Assembly (NCBI GenBank): GCA_019090615.1
Contig: JAHRVQ010000021.1
Location: 1-64,000, forward strand
Length of the DNA: 64,000 bases
Origin: Pseudomonadales bacterium
GTDB taxonomy: Bacteria; Pseudomonadota; Gammaproteobacteria; Pseudomonadales; Azotimanducaceae
Reading direction: 5' to 3'
In this document: piece after piece, positions 30,054-39,998 of the stretch
How positions within the stretch are numbered: position 1 is the first letter of the stretch
How the letters are laid out: every line of letters begins with the position of its first letter
The notes under the pieces: generated by a model
Databases searched by the model: none
What the model was told of the DNA's origin: nothing
Seen by the model: the letters and a program-made list of their open reading frames with translations, nothing else
Position numbers and translations under genes: made by a program

Positions 30054-31331
30054 CTATAGTAGCAATCTTCGGACATCACCAAGTACCTGCGCTAGATAAG
30101 TGGTAAAACGAGCAGCCTCCGCGCCATCAATCGCTCGATGATCATAGGACAGAGATAACGGTAAGAGCGTGCGCGGGATAAATGCTTCACCATCCCAGAC
30201 TGGGCCAATCTTAGATTTAGAAACACCCAATATCGCGACCTCAGGGGCATTAACAATGGGCGTAAATTTTGTACCGCCTATTCCGCCCAGGCTTGAAATA
30301 GTAAAAGTCGCTCCCTGCATCGCGTCCATCGGTAATTTTTTATCTCGCGCAAGGCCGGCCAACGCGGCACATTCGTTACCTAATTCAACCAGGCCTTTTT
30401 TATCAGCATCCTTTAGCACAGGCACCACTAACCCTTCGGCTGTTTCCACAGCAATACCCACGTTATAATATCTTTTTAAAATCAGATTTTCATAACCAGC
30501 CTCAATGGAGGCATTAAATTGAGGGAATTTAATCAGCGCATTAACGCAGGCCTTGATCATAAACGCTAAAGGTGTGAGCTTTATTCCCGCGTTAGCCATT
30601 TCCTGATTTTGCGACTTTCTGAATAACTCCAATTCTGTAATATCGGCTTCATCAAACTGAGTAACATGTGGCACATTTAACCAGCTACGATGTAAATTGC
30701 GCGCCGTTGCACGCTTGATTCTGGACAAAGGCTGATATTCAATACTGCCAAATTTTGTAAAATCGACTTCAGGTATGGCAGGAATACCACTACCTGAAAC
30801 AGGTTGTTCTTTTTTCGACAAACGTTTCTTAACGAATGCTTGCAGGTCCTCTTTTAAAATACGCCCCTTTACCCCAGAACTTACAACCAATGTTAGGTCA
30901 ATACCATACTCCCGCGCGCGTTTTCTTACCGCGGGGCCAGCATGGACATTATTTGCGGCAGGCTCTTTATGCGCTGAAGGCTCTTTATGCGCTGAAGGCT
31001 CTTTATCCGCTGAAGGCTCTTTATGTAGAACCGCTGAAGGCTCTTTATGCGCTGAAGGCTCTTTATGTAGAACCGCTGAGGGCTCTTTATGCGCTGAGGG
31101 CTCTTCCTCAAGCGTGAGTATAAGATTGCCTTCTTCTACCTTGTCGCCTTCTTTCACTGCAATAGTAAGTATTACACCGGCAGCAGGGGAAGGAATTTCC
31201 ATACTAGCCTTGTCAGATTCAAGGACAATAAGCGAATCATCCACCGCCACCACATCACCCGCTTTAACGAACAACTCGATGATTTCAATTTCTTCCGCCT
31301 CACCAACATCTGGCACTAAAACTTGAAACAC
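30054..31331 (-). CDS. aceF: Pyruvate dehydrogenase E2, dihydrolipoamide acetyltransferase
   Basis: E2 transfers the acetyl group from lipoate to CoA. The 425-residue protein has one lipoyl domain (residues 1-75; lipoyl Lys41 in ESDKASMEIP), a KEPSA-repeat linker (about 76-126), an E3/E1-binding domain (about 128-168) and the catalytic core, with HRAIDG (His398, Asp402) near the C-terminus. E. coli has three lipoyl domains, so this is a short form. The linker is composed of KEPSA units instead of the usual Ala/Pro sequence. It follows aceE after 28 bases; no lpd gene is adjacent. Confidence 0.96.
   Translation of the reverse strand: MFQVLVPDVGEAEEIEIIELFVKAGDVVAVDDSLIVLESDKASMEIPSPAAGVILTIAVKEGDKVEEGNLILTLEEEPSAHKEPSAVLHKEPSAHKEPSAVLHKEPSADKEPSAHKEPSAHKEPAANNVHAGPAVRKRAREYGIDLTLVVSSGVKGRILKEDLQAFVKKRLSKKEQPVSGSGIPAIPEVDFTKFGSIEYQPLSRIKRATARNLHRSWLNVPHVTQFDEADITELELFRKSQNQEMANAGIKLTPLAFMIKACVNALIKFPQFNASIEAGYENLILKRYYNVGIAVETAEGLVVPVLKDADKKGLVELGNECAALAGLARDKKLPMDAMQGATFTISSLGGIGGTKFTPIVNAPEVAILGVSKSKIGPVWDGEAFIPRTLLPLSLSYDHRAIDGAEAARFTTYLAQVLGDVRRLLL
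30961..31104. repeat. 18/24-bp coding tandem repeat in aceF (KEPSA linker)
   Basis: Seven full units run head to tail with lengths 18, 18, 18, 24, 18, 24, 18 bp, plus a degenerate end. The 18-bp units code for (H/D)KEPSA and the 24-bp units for VLHKEPSA. All lengths are multiples of 3, so the reading frame is kept. The units resemble the 24-bp array at 1-81. Confidence 0.95.
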
Positions 31332-31359
31332 AATCTACACTCCTTGCAAGATGTTGGGA

Positions 31360-34038
31360 TCACGAAATACTAGGATCTGGCTTTTCAGGATTAATCTCAA
31401 ATTTCTTGAGCGCTTCAGAAACAATATGGCTATCGATAATATTATCTTCTACCAGTGCAGTCAGCGCGGCAATGGTGATGAAATAACGATCAATTTCAAA
31501 AAAATGTCTAAGCTTTTGTCGTGAATCGCTGCGACCAAATCCGTCTGTGCCCAGCACAGAATAGGTACCTTGTATGTAATCGCGTATCTGTTCTGGGTAA
31601 TTTTTCATGTAATCTGTAGCGGCAATCACTGGGCCATTAGTCTCACCAAGACATTGTTCAACATACGAAATCTTCGGTGTTTCTTCAGGATGCAACATAT
31701 TCCAACGCGAGACCGCCATCCCATCGCGACGCAATTCATTAAAACTGGGCACACTCCAAATATCTGCATCGATATCGAACTCATCTTTCAGTATCTTTGC
31801 TGAAGCAATGACTTCCTGCAAAATGGTCCCAGAACCCAACAGCTGCACCACTTTTTTAGAGACTTTTTTGCTGTTCTTCTTAAACAGATACATACCCCGA
31901 ATTATCCCTTCACGACAGCCTTTTGGCATCGCAGGTTGAACATAATTCTCGTTCATTATTGTGATATAAAAATATTTCGGCAGCTTCTTAACATACATCT
32001 GCTCCAGCCCATGCTGAATAATTACCGCTAATTCATAACCAAAAGTTGGATCATAAGACACACAATTTGGCACTGTACCGGCAAGAATATGACTGTGGCC
32101 ATCCTGATGTTGCAGCCCTTCGCCATTTAAGGTTGTTCTGCCCGAAGTACCGCCTAACAAAAAACCTCTGGCCTGTAAATCGCCAGCGGCCCAACATAAG
32201 TCGCCCACCCGCTGAAAACCAAACATCGAATAAAACACATAGAACGGTATCAGCGGGCAATTGTTATTACTATAAGAAGTAGCAGCAGCAAGCCAGGCAG
32301 CAAAAGCACCGCCTTCGTTAATCCCCTCTTCCATTACCTGGCCTTTTTTATCCTCGCGATAATACATAATTTGGCCAGCATCAGTGGGTTCGTACAATTG
32401 TCCCACCGAAGAATAGATACCCAGCTGTCGAAACATACCTTCCATACCAAAGGTGCGCGCCTCATCAGGCACAATGGGTACGATTCTGGCGCCAATATTT
32501 TCATCTTTGATCAACGCAGAAAGTATCCGTACAAAGGACATAGTAGAAGAAATTTCTCGCTTGCCAGTACCCTTTGTAATCGCCTCAAGAGATTTCAAAT
32601 CAGGAACTTTAAGGGCTTCAAAATCCGGCGACCGAGCGGGCAACGAACCACCAAGCGCCTCGCGCCGCGCCTTTAAATAACGCATCTCCGGGCTGTCTTC
32701 TGGCGGGCGATAATAAGCAACCTGCTCCAATTCTGCATCCGCCAATGGGATATCAAAACGATCTCTAAACTTTTTTAATTCTTCAATTTCAAGCTTTTTA
32801 ACCGAGTGGGTAATATTCTGCGCTTCTCCAGCTAAACCTAAGCCATAACCTTTAACGGTTTTCGCCAAAATGACAGTCGGTTGCCCCTTATGCTTAACAG
32901 CTGCATCATAGGCGGCATAGACCTTATAGGGGTCATGGCCGCCACGGTTGAGCCGGTAGATATCATCATCAGTCAAGTCTTCAACCAGTTTCAAAAGCTC
33001 TGGATATTTGCCAAAAAAGTGTTCACGCGTATAGTCACCACTGCGGCTTTTATAAGACTGATAATCTCCATCAACCACCTCATCCATCCGCTGCTGCATA
33101 ATGCCGTGTTTATCCTTTTCGAACAAAGGATCCCACATACGGCCCCAGACCACCTTGATCACATTCCAGCCAGCGCCGCGAAACACCCCTTCAAGCTCCT
33201 GGATGATTTTACCATTCCCCCTCACAGGCCCATCTAGCCGCTGCAGGTTACAATTGACAACGAACACCAAATTGTCCAGATGCTCTCTACCAGCGAGTGA
33301 TATCGCACCCTGAGATTCAGGCTCATCCATTTCGCCGTCCCCGGCAAAACACCATACCTTGCGATCCTGTGCACTGGATAACTCCCGATTATCAAGGTAT
33401 TTCATCACATGAGCCTGATAAATAGCCTGCAACGGGCCCAAACCCATCGATACTGTGGGAAATTGCCAATAGTCTGGCATTAACCAGGGATGCGGGTAAG
33501 AAGACAAACCATCGCCGGCCGTTTCCTGACGAAATTTATCTAACTTCGCTTCACTAATTCGACCTTCAAGAAAAGACCTGGCATATATACCGGGTGCGCA
33601 ATGACCCTGTATATAAATTAAATCGCCGCCATGACTATCCGTTCGGGCTCGGAAAAAATAATTAAAGCCGATATCATATAATGTCGCACTGGACTGAAAA
33701 CTGGAAATATGCCCACCCAGACTGGGGTCCTTGATGTTGGCTCGCATCACCATTGCCATGGCATTCCATCGAATAAGCGAACGTATTCTCCGCTCCATAA
33801 AAAGATCACCTGGCATTCGTGCTTCTATTTCAACCGGGATGGTATTTCTATACGGGGTATTAACAGAGTAAGGCATCTGAGCGCCGGTTTCAGTCACTAT
33901 GGCGGATAATCGCTGTAGTAGATACTGGGCTCTTTCAACCCCCTCGTTCTCTATAATCGATAGAATTGAGTCCAGCCACTCTTTGGTTTCCTGTGGATCT
34001 TCATCCGTCGAATTTGTATCACTTTCCATTGAATTCAT
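31360..34038 (-). CDS. aceE: Pyruvate dehydrogenase E1 component (homodimeric)
   Basis: E1 decarboxylates pyruvate with thiamine diphosphate and acetylates lipoyl-E2. The 892-residue protein is of the homodimeric type, with the length of E. coli AceE (887). Visible are DWYCFAGDGEMDEPES-like TPP binding (CFAGDGEMDEPES near residue 230), GLGPLQAIYQAHVMKYL near 200, and NEGGAFAAWLAAATSYS in the pyrimidine domain. The first gene of aceEF; the start at 34038 has a short upstream leader with a duplicated segment at 34115-34150. Confidence 0.97.
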   Translation of the reverse strand: MNSMESDTNSTDEDPQETKEWLDSILSIIENEGVERAQYLLQRLSAIVTETGAQMPYSVNTPYRNTIPVEIEARMPGDLFMERRIRSLIRWNAMAMVMRANIKDPSLGGHISSFQSSATLYDIGFNYFFRARTDSHGGDLIYIQGHCAPGIYARSFLEGRISEAKLDKFRQETAGDGLSSYPHPWLMPDYWQFPTVSMGLGPLQAIYQAHVMKYLDNRELSSAQDRKVWCFAGDGEMDEPESQGAISLAGREHLDNLVFVVNCNLQRLDGPVRGNGKIIQELEGVFRGAGWNVIKVVWGRMWDPLFEKDKHGIMQQRMDEVVDGDYQSYKSRSGDYTREHFFGKYPELLKLVEDLTDDDIYRLNRGGHDPYKVYAAYDAAVKHKGQPTVILAKTVKGYGLGLAGEAQNITHSVKKLEIEELKKFRDRFDIPLADAELEQVAYYRPPEDSPEMRYLKARREALGGSLPARSPDFEALKVPDLKSLEAITKGTGKREISSTMSFVRILSALIKDENIGARIVPIVPDEARTFGMEGMFRQLGIYSSVGQLYEPTDAGQIMYYREDKKGQVMEEGINEGGAFAAWLAAATSYSNNNCPLIPFYVFYSMFGFQRVGDLCWAAGDLQARGFLLGGTSGRTTLNGEGLQHQDGHSHILAGTVPNCVSYDPTFGYELAVIIQHGLEQMYVKKLPKYFYITIMNENYVQPAMPKGCREGIIRGMYLFKKNSKKVSKKVVQLLGSGTILQEVIASAKILKDEFDIDADIWSVPSFNELRRDGMAVSRWNMLHPEETPKISYVEQCLGETNGPVIAATDYMKNYPEQIRDYIQGTYSVLGTDGFGRSDSRQKLRHFFEIDRYFITIAALTALVEDNIIDSHIVSEALKKFEINPEKPDPSIS

Positions 34039-34227
34039 CTATTCCCTGCCTGAATTTATTAAGCCAAACGTATTCACCCGAACTTGTGAATTTGAACCAG
34101 TGCATTGAAACCACTGCACTTCATCTAAGACACTGCACTTCATTAAGACTCTTCACTTTAAACACCCACGGAAAACATGACCTTAATAACTATAGGCCAA
34201 CATACCAATACTGGCGCGCAGATACTA

Positions 34228-34247
34228 CTCTTTATAAACCGCGCTAG
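34228..34247. repeat. Possible degenerate copy of the 24-bp repeat
   Basis: The string CTCTTTATAAACCGCGCTAG just 3' of (and overlapping) the ampE stop resembles the 24-bp unit at 1-24. The likeness is partial and the match could be chance. Confidence 0.3.
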
Positions 34248-35065
34248 CCAGCAACGATAGTCACTACAGCCGCAATGCCTAACCAGCCATATATGGCTCG
34301 ATCAAATAGCTGTTCGAGAGCACTGAGATCACTTTCTCCCTTACTGGCAAATACGGCAATGTTGTCAACATATTGTTTATCAATCCCAGCAATCGCTATA
34401 TCCCCTATGCGTATCAAATACGCCGCATGACTTTCCTGGCTGGCGAAAAGACCCTGCCGCCACTCGCTAAGCGCGGGGCCGAAATTACCCACCAAAGCAA
34501 ACAACAAAGCGGTAATACGCGCCGGTACAAACTGCGCCCAAAAGACGATGGCCTCCACCAACGGTTCTTCAGTATCAGTTTGTTCTAATAAATCCAGGTA
34601 TTTCACTGAAATGGAATAAAGAAGTGCGCCGACGGGGCCCATTACCAGGAACCAAAATAGCACCGGAACCAGCCCTTCGAACATTGCCTGCATATTATCC
34701 AATAAAAAATCTTCCTGATTCTGCACAGCATCCATTAGATCAGCCTCATCGGTCAGCGATTGTAACCAGACAACATGCTCGTCCGTCGCACTAACAAAAC
34801 TCTGCGTTTTTAGAGCAAAAACCAATACTAAAACCGAAATTGAAAGGGCTACCAGACCAAAAAGCGCATTACTGAATAGACTTAAAATAACCAGTACTAG
34901 TCCAGCAGGTAAACTTACACATAACCCATACCTTACGTAGGGGCTAATATTCATTGCCCACAGCCAACGCTTAAAACCCCTGCCCGGAATCAGGGATTGC
35001 ACCGGGTTATCACCATACCAATGCCGATAAACAAAATATAAAATCAAAATGGCGAGAAAATTCAT
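34244..35065 (-). CDS. ampE: AmpE-like inner-membrane protein
   Basis: AmpE is an integral membrane protein of the AmpD-AmpE pair linked to beta-lactamase induction in enterobacteria. This 273-residue protein starts MNFLAILILYFVYRHWYG and has several membrane segments, with the conserved VPVLFWFLVMGPVGALLYSISVKYL near residue 150. Its start overlaps the ampD stop by 4 bases, so the genes are translationally coupled. Direct evidence for beta-lactamase control is absent here; no ampC or ampR is seen. Confidence 0.88.
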   Translation of the reverse strand: MNFLAILILYFVYRHWYGDNPVQSLIPGRGFKRWLWAMNISPYVRYGLCVSLPAGLVLVILSLFSNALFGLVALSISVLVLVFALKTQSFVSATDEHVVWLQSLTDEADLMDAVQNQEDFLLDNMQAMFEGLVPVLFWFLVMGPVGALLYSISVKYLDLLEQTDTEEPLVEAIVFWAQFVPARITALLFALVGNFGPALSEWRQGLFASQESHAAYLIRIGDIAIAGIDKQYVDNIAVFASKGESDLSALEQLFDRAIYGWLGIAAVVTIVAG

Positions 35066-35637
35066 TGGCTACTCCCCGCGCGATTAGGAGCCTGAACACG
35101 GAGCCCACGACGAAAACGGCACCAGTCAAAACTTACCCCTGGATCTGTTTTTCTACCCGGCGCTATATCCGCATGGCCCACAAATGCCGCCGTGGTTAAA
35201 CACCAGGAAGACTGCATCAGGCCGCTAATCGCCCTCAACTTTTGATATTGTAGTTCGGAATAGCCTCCCTGATCAGTACCTTCTAATTCGATCCCCACAG
35301 AAAAATCATTACAATTTTCTCTGCCTTCGAAACTGGATACTCCCGCATGCCAGGCCCGATAATTAAATGGCACAAACTGAATTACCTGACCACTACGACG
35401 TATAAATAAATGACTGGAAACCTTGACACCAGCTAACCCGGCAAAATCTCCGTGCACCGAACAGTCAAGCTGATTACAAAATAACGCTTCTACGAAATCA
35501 GAGCCAAAATGGCCTGCAGGCAGGCTAATGCCATGAATCACCACCAGCGATATTTCATTCTCAGGCCTTTGATCGTAGTTAGGCGAGGCTACCTGACGGG
35601 CTATGTCTAACTTTCCTGAAGTAATTTTCACAAGCAA
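35062..35637 (-). CDS. ampD: 1,6-anhydro-N-acetylmuramoyl-L-alanine amidase AmpD
   Basis: AmpD cleaves anhydro-muropeptides in the cytosol during peptidoglycan recycling, downstream of AmpG uptake. The 191-residue protein has zinc-ligand motifs SLVVIHGISLPAG near residue 30, AWHAGVSSFEGRENCNDFSVGIELEG near 95-120 and VGHADIAPGRKTDPG near 155. It has the usual size and is the first gene of ampDE. Confidence 0.96.
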   Translation of the reverse strand: MLVKITSGKLDIARQVASPNYDQRPENEISLVVIHGISLPAGHFGSDFVEALFCNQLDCSVHGDFAGLAGVKVSSHLFIRRSGQVIQFVPFNYRAWHAGVSSFEGRENCNDFSVGIELEGTDQGGYSELQYQKLRAISGLMQSSWCLTTAAFVGHADIAPGRKTDPGVSFDWCRFRRGLRVQAPNRAGSSQ

Positions 35638-35772
35638 CTCCTTTTTACTCGCTTCCTACTCGGCATAAGAATAACATCTAAGCCCGCTTTCCTTAAGAAT
35701 AAGTGCATTAGGAGCAAGCCCGATGCAGCCCTGCTATACTCGCCACATTAATTTCGCTAAATATTAAAAATC

Positions 35773-36279
35773 ATGGGGACAAATAGAATCGGCCAATTTA
35801 TGATGGCAATTGCCTGTATTATAGGCCTTGGTTTTTTAACGCAGTTTTTCTCAGGTATCGAAACCCAGCGACACAACCCCAATCAGTCTCCCCCTACGAA
35901 TATTGCTATCGACGCCATAGAAGTACATCTTTTAGCCAATAAACAAGGGCATTATATTGTCTCTGGCACAATCAACCATCGTGCTGTTGAATTTTTACTG
36001 GATACTGGCGCCACTGATGTTGTCATTCCCGCCCATCTTGCAGACCAGCTCAAGTTACAAAAAGGACGCCCCCAACAAGCGTATACTGCCAACGGAACAG
36101 TAACAGTATATAATACTTCGGTGGACGAATTAGGTATTGGCGACATCACACTTTATAATGTTTCTGCCAGCATTAACCCTGGGATGAAGAGCCCCGGCAT
36201 TTTACTGGGTATGTCTGCACTCAGGCAGGTAGAATTAATACAACGCGGCAATGCGCTGACGTTGCGCCAACTCTTTTAG
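35773..36279 (+). CDS. Retropepsin-like clan AA aspartic protease, membrane-anchored
   Basis: The 168-residue protein has a single N-terminal membrane anchor (about residues 7-27) and a retropepsin-like domain with the catalytic motif FLLDTGATDVVIP (Asp77). Such half-size proteins act as dimers, one Asp from each chain. The family (TIGR02281-type) is common in bacteria, and substrates are mostly unknown. The gene is 17 bases upstream of nadC in the same direction. Confidence 0.85.
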   Translation: MGTNRIGQFMMAIACIIGLGFLTQFFSGIETQRHNPNQSPPTNIAIDAIEVHLLANKQGHYIVSGTINHRAVEFLLDTGATDVVIPAHLADQLKLQKGRPQQAYTANGTVTVYNTSVDELGIGDITLYNVSASINPGMKSPGILLGMSALRQVELIQRGNALTLRQLF

Positions 36280-36296
36280 CTTGTAACGAGTACAGC

Positions 36297-37157
36297 ATGT
36301 CTGACACCAACCATTTAATTGACCTCAAAGAAAGTGTAGCTTTTGCCTTACAGGAGGATATTGGCAGCGGCGATATTACCGCCGAACTGATCAATTCAGA
36401 CACTGAAGTAACTGCCCAGGTCATTAGCCGTGACCAGGCGATTATTTGCGGCCAGCAATGGGTTAACGAAGTTTTTACCCGTATCGATCCCAGTCTAACG
36501 CCAGACTGGATGATTGCGGAAGCCGAGCTAGTTACCCCGGACCAACCGCTTTTTAAAATAACAGGCAATGCCAGAAGCATCCTTACCGGCGAAAGAACAG
36601 CGCTGAATTTTCTCCAGACCTTATCCGGCACTGCCACAATTACCCACCACTATAGCCAACTAATCGCCCATACCAGTACTCGTTTACTGGATACTCGCAA
36701 AACCCTGCCTGGTCTTCGGCGGGCGCAAAAATATGCTGTCACCTGTGGTGGCGGCAAAAACCACCGTATCGGGCTTTTTGATGCCTACCTGATCAAAGAA
36801 AATCATATTTATGCCTGTGGTTCTATAACCAAAGCCATTACCAAAGCCAAAAGCCTGCACCCTGAACGGCGCATTGAAATTGAGGTCGAAAACCTTGAGC
36901 AGCTTAAGGAAGCTATCGATGCGCAACCTGACTGGATTATGCTGGATAATTTTTCCTTGCAGGATATGGCCACCGCGGTACTCACAACCAATAAACTCAG
37001 CAAAGTCAAACTTGAAGCCTCTGGCGGCATACATAAAGACGCCGATCTCATCGCAATTGCAGAAACTGGGGTCGACTATATCTCTATCGGCGCCCTCACC
37101 AAAAATACCACAGCTGTCGACCTGTCCATGCGAATCATCGACAACTCACATCCCTAA
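36297..37157 (+). CDS. nadC: Nicotinate-nucleotide pyrophosphorylase (carboxylating)
   Basis: NadC makes nicotinate mononucleotide from quinolinate and PRPP in NAD synthesis. The 286-residue protein has the N-terminal EDIGSGDITAELI motif, GERTALNFLQTLSGTAT near residue 100, DTRKTLPGLRRAQKYAVTCGGGKNHR near 135-165 and SGGIHKDADLIAIAETGVDYISIGALT near 240. It follows an aspartic protease gene and is followed 14 bases on by a glycosyltransferase-like gene. Confidence 0.97.
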   Translation: MSDTNHLIDLKESVAFALQEDIGSGDITAELINSDTEVTAQVISRDQAIICGQQWVNEVFTRIDPSLTPDWMIAEAELVTPDQPLFKITGNARSILTGERTALNFLQTLSGTATITHHYSQLIAHTSTRLLDTRKTLPGLRRAQKYAVTCGGGKNHRIGLFDAYLIKENHIYACGSITKAITKAKSLHPERRIEIEVENLEQLKEAIDAQPDWIMLDNFSLQDMATAVLTTNKLSKVKLEASGGIHKDADLIAIAETGVDYISIGALTKNTTAVDLSMRIIDNSHP

Positions 37158-37171
37158 CCGGTCGCGATACG

Positions 37172-38149
37172 ATGAATTACGCTCCTATTGCACTCTTTGT
37201 CCATCAAAGACCCGAATTTACCCGCCAGACAATTGAAGCATTACGCGCTAATCCCGAGGCTATCGAAACAGAGCTGGTTATATATGCGGACGCCATTGAT
37301 AACGAAGCATCAAAAACAAACGTCGAATCTACTCAACAGTTAATTGCCACCACCACAGGCTTCAAAGCAGTCAAAGTCATTCATCGGCAGCAACATATGG
37401 GCCGCGCCCGTTCTATCCTCACTGGAGTGAGCGATATGTTGCGCGAATATAAATCTGTGATCGTTGTTGAGGATGACCTGCTGACAGCCGCGGGCTTCCT
37501 CCAGTTTATGAACCAGGCACTAAAAATATATACCAACGAACGGACGGTGGGCACTATTCACGGCAACCAGCAGTTCTTGACCTCGGCACAGGAAACACCC
37601 TTTTTTTTGCGTTATTTCAATTCGGCAGGCTGGGCGACATGGAATGATCGCTGGCAATTGTTTGAACACGATGCGAAAAAACTGCTAGATGTTTTGCAGG
37701 CAACCGAGCAAATTTCTGACTTCAATTTAGACAATAGCTTCCAATTTAGCCAACATCTTCAAACCACCATAGACAATCCACAACCAAACTGGGAAACCTG
37801 CTGGTATGCATCACTTTTTATCGAAAGAAAATTATCACTCTATCCTCCACAGTCATTAACAACAAAAATCAGTACCATAGACAGTGAAAGCAATGACGAC
37901 GCCGCTGCAGATCAAAAATCAGCACCGCATCTCAACCATCAACAAGATAACACCACCCCTGATACGGTATTTATCAGCCCAACCCTGTCGACCGTTGCCT
38001 CAGAGCTTGCAATCGTAGAAAGTGTCGATAACAGAATTGCACTAAGCGACTACCTTCGTAGTCAAACCAAAAACATCCACGAACTATCAAAAAACCAGCG
38101 CCCTACAACGTCGTTGATCCGTCGACTAGGTATGTTTTTCCATCGTTAG
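37172..38149 (+). CDS. GT-A-fold glycosyltransferase-like protein
   Basis: The 325-residue protein has the start PIALFVHQRPEFTRQTIEAL and a VIVVEDDLLTAAGFLQFMN segment near residue 105, whose EDD resembles the metal-binding DxD of GT-A transferases. The central region FNSAGWATWNDRWQLF is also seen in sugar-nucleotide-dependent family members. The donor and acceptor are unknown. The last 24 bases overlap the end of the convergent O-antigen-ligase-like gene. A role in surface glycan synthesis with that gene is a guess from position. Confidence 0.7.
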   Translation: MNYAPIALFVHQRPEFTRQTIEALRANPEAIETELVIYADAIDNEASKTNVESTQQLIATTTGFKAVKVIHRQQHMGRARSILTGVSDMLREYKSVIVVEDDLLTAAGFLQFMNQALKIYTNERTVGTIHGNQQFLTSAQETPFFLRYFNSAGWATWNDRWQLFEHDAKKLLDVLQATEQISDFNLDNSFQFSQHLQTTIDNPQPNWETCWYASLFIERKLSLYPPQSLTTKISTIDSESNDDAAADQKSAPHLNHQQDNTTPDTVFISPTLSTVASELAIVESVDNRIALSDYLRSQTKNIHELSKNQRPTTSLIRRLGMFFHR

Positions 38150-39997
38150 TAACAACAACGCTGTAGTTTCTATATCATGTTGCCGCCGTGCCTCGCGAAG
38201 TATTGCGACAAATAATTCCTGTCGGAATTCCTTATAACCGTCATATCGAAGGCCTACCCACGGTAACGCCTCCACCACTAATAGTTGATAGGCCGCTTCA
38301 GCCTGACCCTGATGTTTGAGCAACTTTGCAAGATTCAAATAACGGCGCACATAACAGGGACCAAACGCCAGACCTTCTGTCAACAATTTTAGAGGCGTTT
38401 GCTGAATGCCTTCTACCTGCATTAACCAGGGGTTCTGTAGCAGTAAATCTGCATACAACTCACGCACCTGATAATAATAAGGGTTAAGCTCAATACCAAT
38501 TTCGTATTCTTTGGCGGCCACAATAATCAACAAGGCTCGCTGCTCTGCCTGCGAATTATCATATTGCTCTGCATAGCTGCTATGTATTCTAGCCAGACCA
38601 AACCTGGTGGCTGCCACATTCGGCCTTAGTTTACTCACCAAGCTGAGCGTATCGAACAGATCTACACCCTGACCTTTGTTATCGGCATTGGTCGGCACAA
38701 CACCGCCCTTATACACCAGGTCAAAAGCTACAAAATCCAGGGTTTTCACACCAACAATATAAGCTGTCACCGTCAAGGTACCAATAAACGCCAAGCCAGG
38801 GGATTTGAGCTGGACAGATCTATACACTAATAAATCATTCAACCATAACAAGCGCGCCAAACAACATGCCAACAAAATTTGATTGGTTAACATATACAAC
38901 GTAAAGCTCATCAGGGCATGCACCAACACAGTGGCCATCGCCACCACTAATATGATCGACTCAATGTTTTTTAAGCCGCCGTACTGATAAAAATGCAGCA
39001 AATTTCGACCCAGGAGATAAATCAGGAAAATAACCAGCGATAAAACGATCGCCAGCATTACCGGCCCCCCTTCTGCTAGTAACTGGATATAGTCGTTGTG
39101 TACATAGTTGCCTGCCGTTTTAATGTCGCCCAGGTTTCTATAAACAGGATACAACGCCTTAAACGACGCAATGCCACTACCAACAAACGGATAATCAGCA
39201 TACTGATCCAACCCTGCTTGCCATTGTGCAATACGTTGTGACCAGCCTATGGACTCAACATCTAAGGTATACCCCTCGTCATGACTGGTGGCTTCTTCTG
39301 AGGTACGAATATTATTGGTGAGCGCATAGCTCAACAAAGCAGTTAGCACAATTAGCCCAGCTTTTTTTCTTAGCTGCACAGACAGACACATTACCAGCCC
39401 AACAAAGCTTAGCCCGGCAACAAAATTCAAACTGCCTATTCGGCTGTAACCACAAAATATACCCACACTGACCAGACTTAATAGCAGCAAGATACTGATA
39501 CTGGCCTTACCTTCCTGGCGCACCCAAACAGATAACAGTAAAAAATAAAACAAATTCAAATGCGACACCCAGGCATTCGGGTCAATGCCGGGGCCAGAAG
39601 CACGCCCATGCTGGGTAATAAATTCGGCAATACCCCAAACCGCCAAAAATATGCCGCTTATACTCAACAATCGAATCAAGCTTAGCCAGCGGCTATCCGT
39701 CAGCCCACCCAGGGCTATCAGCACCAATGGGAATGAAAAGAACACCCAAACCAGCTGCATGCTGTTTTCTACTGAGCGACTGATGAAAAGATTGAATATC
39801 AGGTAGCCGCTATATAAAACAACCCATGTATGCACATGAGACCAGCAAATATCAGCCCCTGAAAAAACTGCTTTAAGCTGCCATTGATTAACCAGCAGCA
39901 GCAGAATACTGGCACAGAATAAAAAAATCGCGCTATCTGCGCCGTGATAAAAAATACCCGTGGCGAAGGCAATCGCTACAGAAGCTATTTCAACCAT
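38126..39997 (-). CDS. O-antigen ligase/polymerase-like membrane protein
   Basis: The 623-residue protein has about 12 membrane segments in the first two-thirds and the Wzy_C-type loop, with the sequence GSGIASFKALYPVYRNL followed by NYVHNDYIQLLAEGGPVMLAIVLS (residues about 255-315). The C-terminal soluble part (about 410-623) has TPR-like helices. Family members join glycans to lipid A or to pilin. It shares its last bases with the glycosyltransferase gene on the other strand, and its start lies 1 base after the stop of the alpha/beta hydrolase gene. Confidence 0.8.
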   Translation of the reverse strand: MVEIASVAIAFATGIFYHGADSAIFLFCASILLLLVNQWQLKAVFSGADICWSHVHTWVVLYSGYLIFNLFISRSVENSMQLVWVFFSFPLVLIALGGLTDSRWLSLIRLLSISGIFLAVWGIAEFITQHGRASGPGIDPNAWVSHLNLFYFLLLSVWVRQEGKASISILLLLSLVSVGIFCGYSRIGSLNFVAGLSFVGLVMCLSVQLRKKAGLIVLTALLSYALTNNIRTSEEATSHDEGYTLDVESIGWSQRIAQWQAGLDQYADYPFVGSGIASFKALYPVYRNLGDIKTAGNYVHNDYIQLLAEGGPVMLAIVLSLVIFLIYLLGRNLLHFYQYGGLKNIESIILVVAMATVLVHALMSFTLYMLTNQILLACCLARLLWLNDLLVYRSVQLKSPGLAFIGTLTVTAYIVGVKTLDFVAFDLVYKGGVVPTNADNKGQGVDLFDTLSLVSKLRPNVAATRFGLARIHSSYAEQYDNSQAEQRALLIIVAAKEYEIGIELNPYYYQVRELYADLLLQNPWLMQVEGIQQTPLKLLTEGLAFGPCYVRRYLNLAKLLKHQGQAEAAYQLLVVEALPWVGLRYDGYKEFRQELFVAILREARRQHDIETTALLLLTMEKHT

Positions 39998-39998
39998 A

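Noticed and set aside
30961-31104. CRISPR-like repeat in aceF
   Set aside because: Units are contiguous, in frame and translated as the linker.
30775-31326. Plus-strand frames across the aceF repeats (ALYALK-type and AEGSLC-type)
   Set aside because: They exist only because the repeat unit lacks stops on both strands; the minus-strand aceF frame is the real gene.
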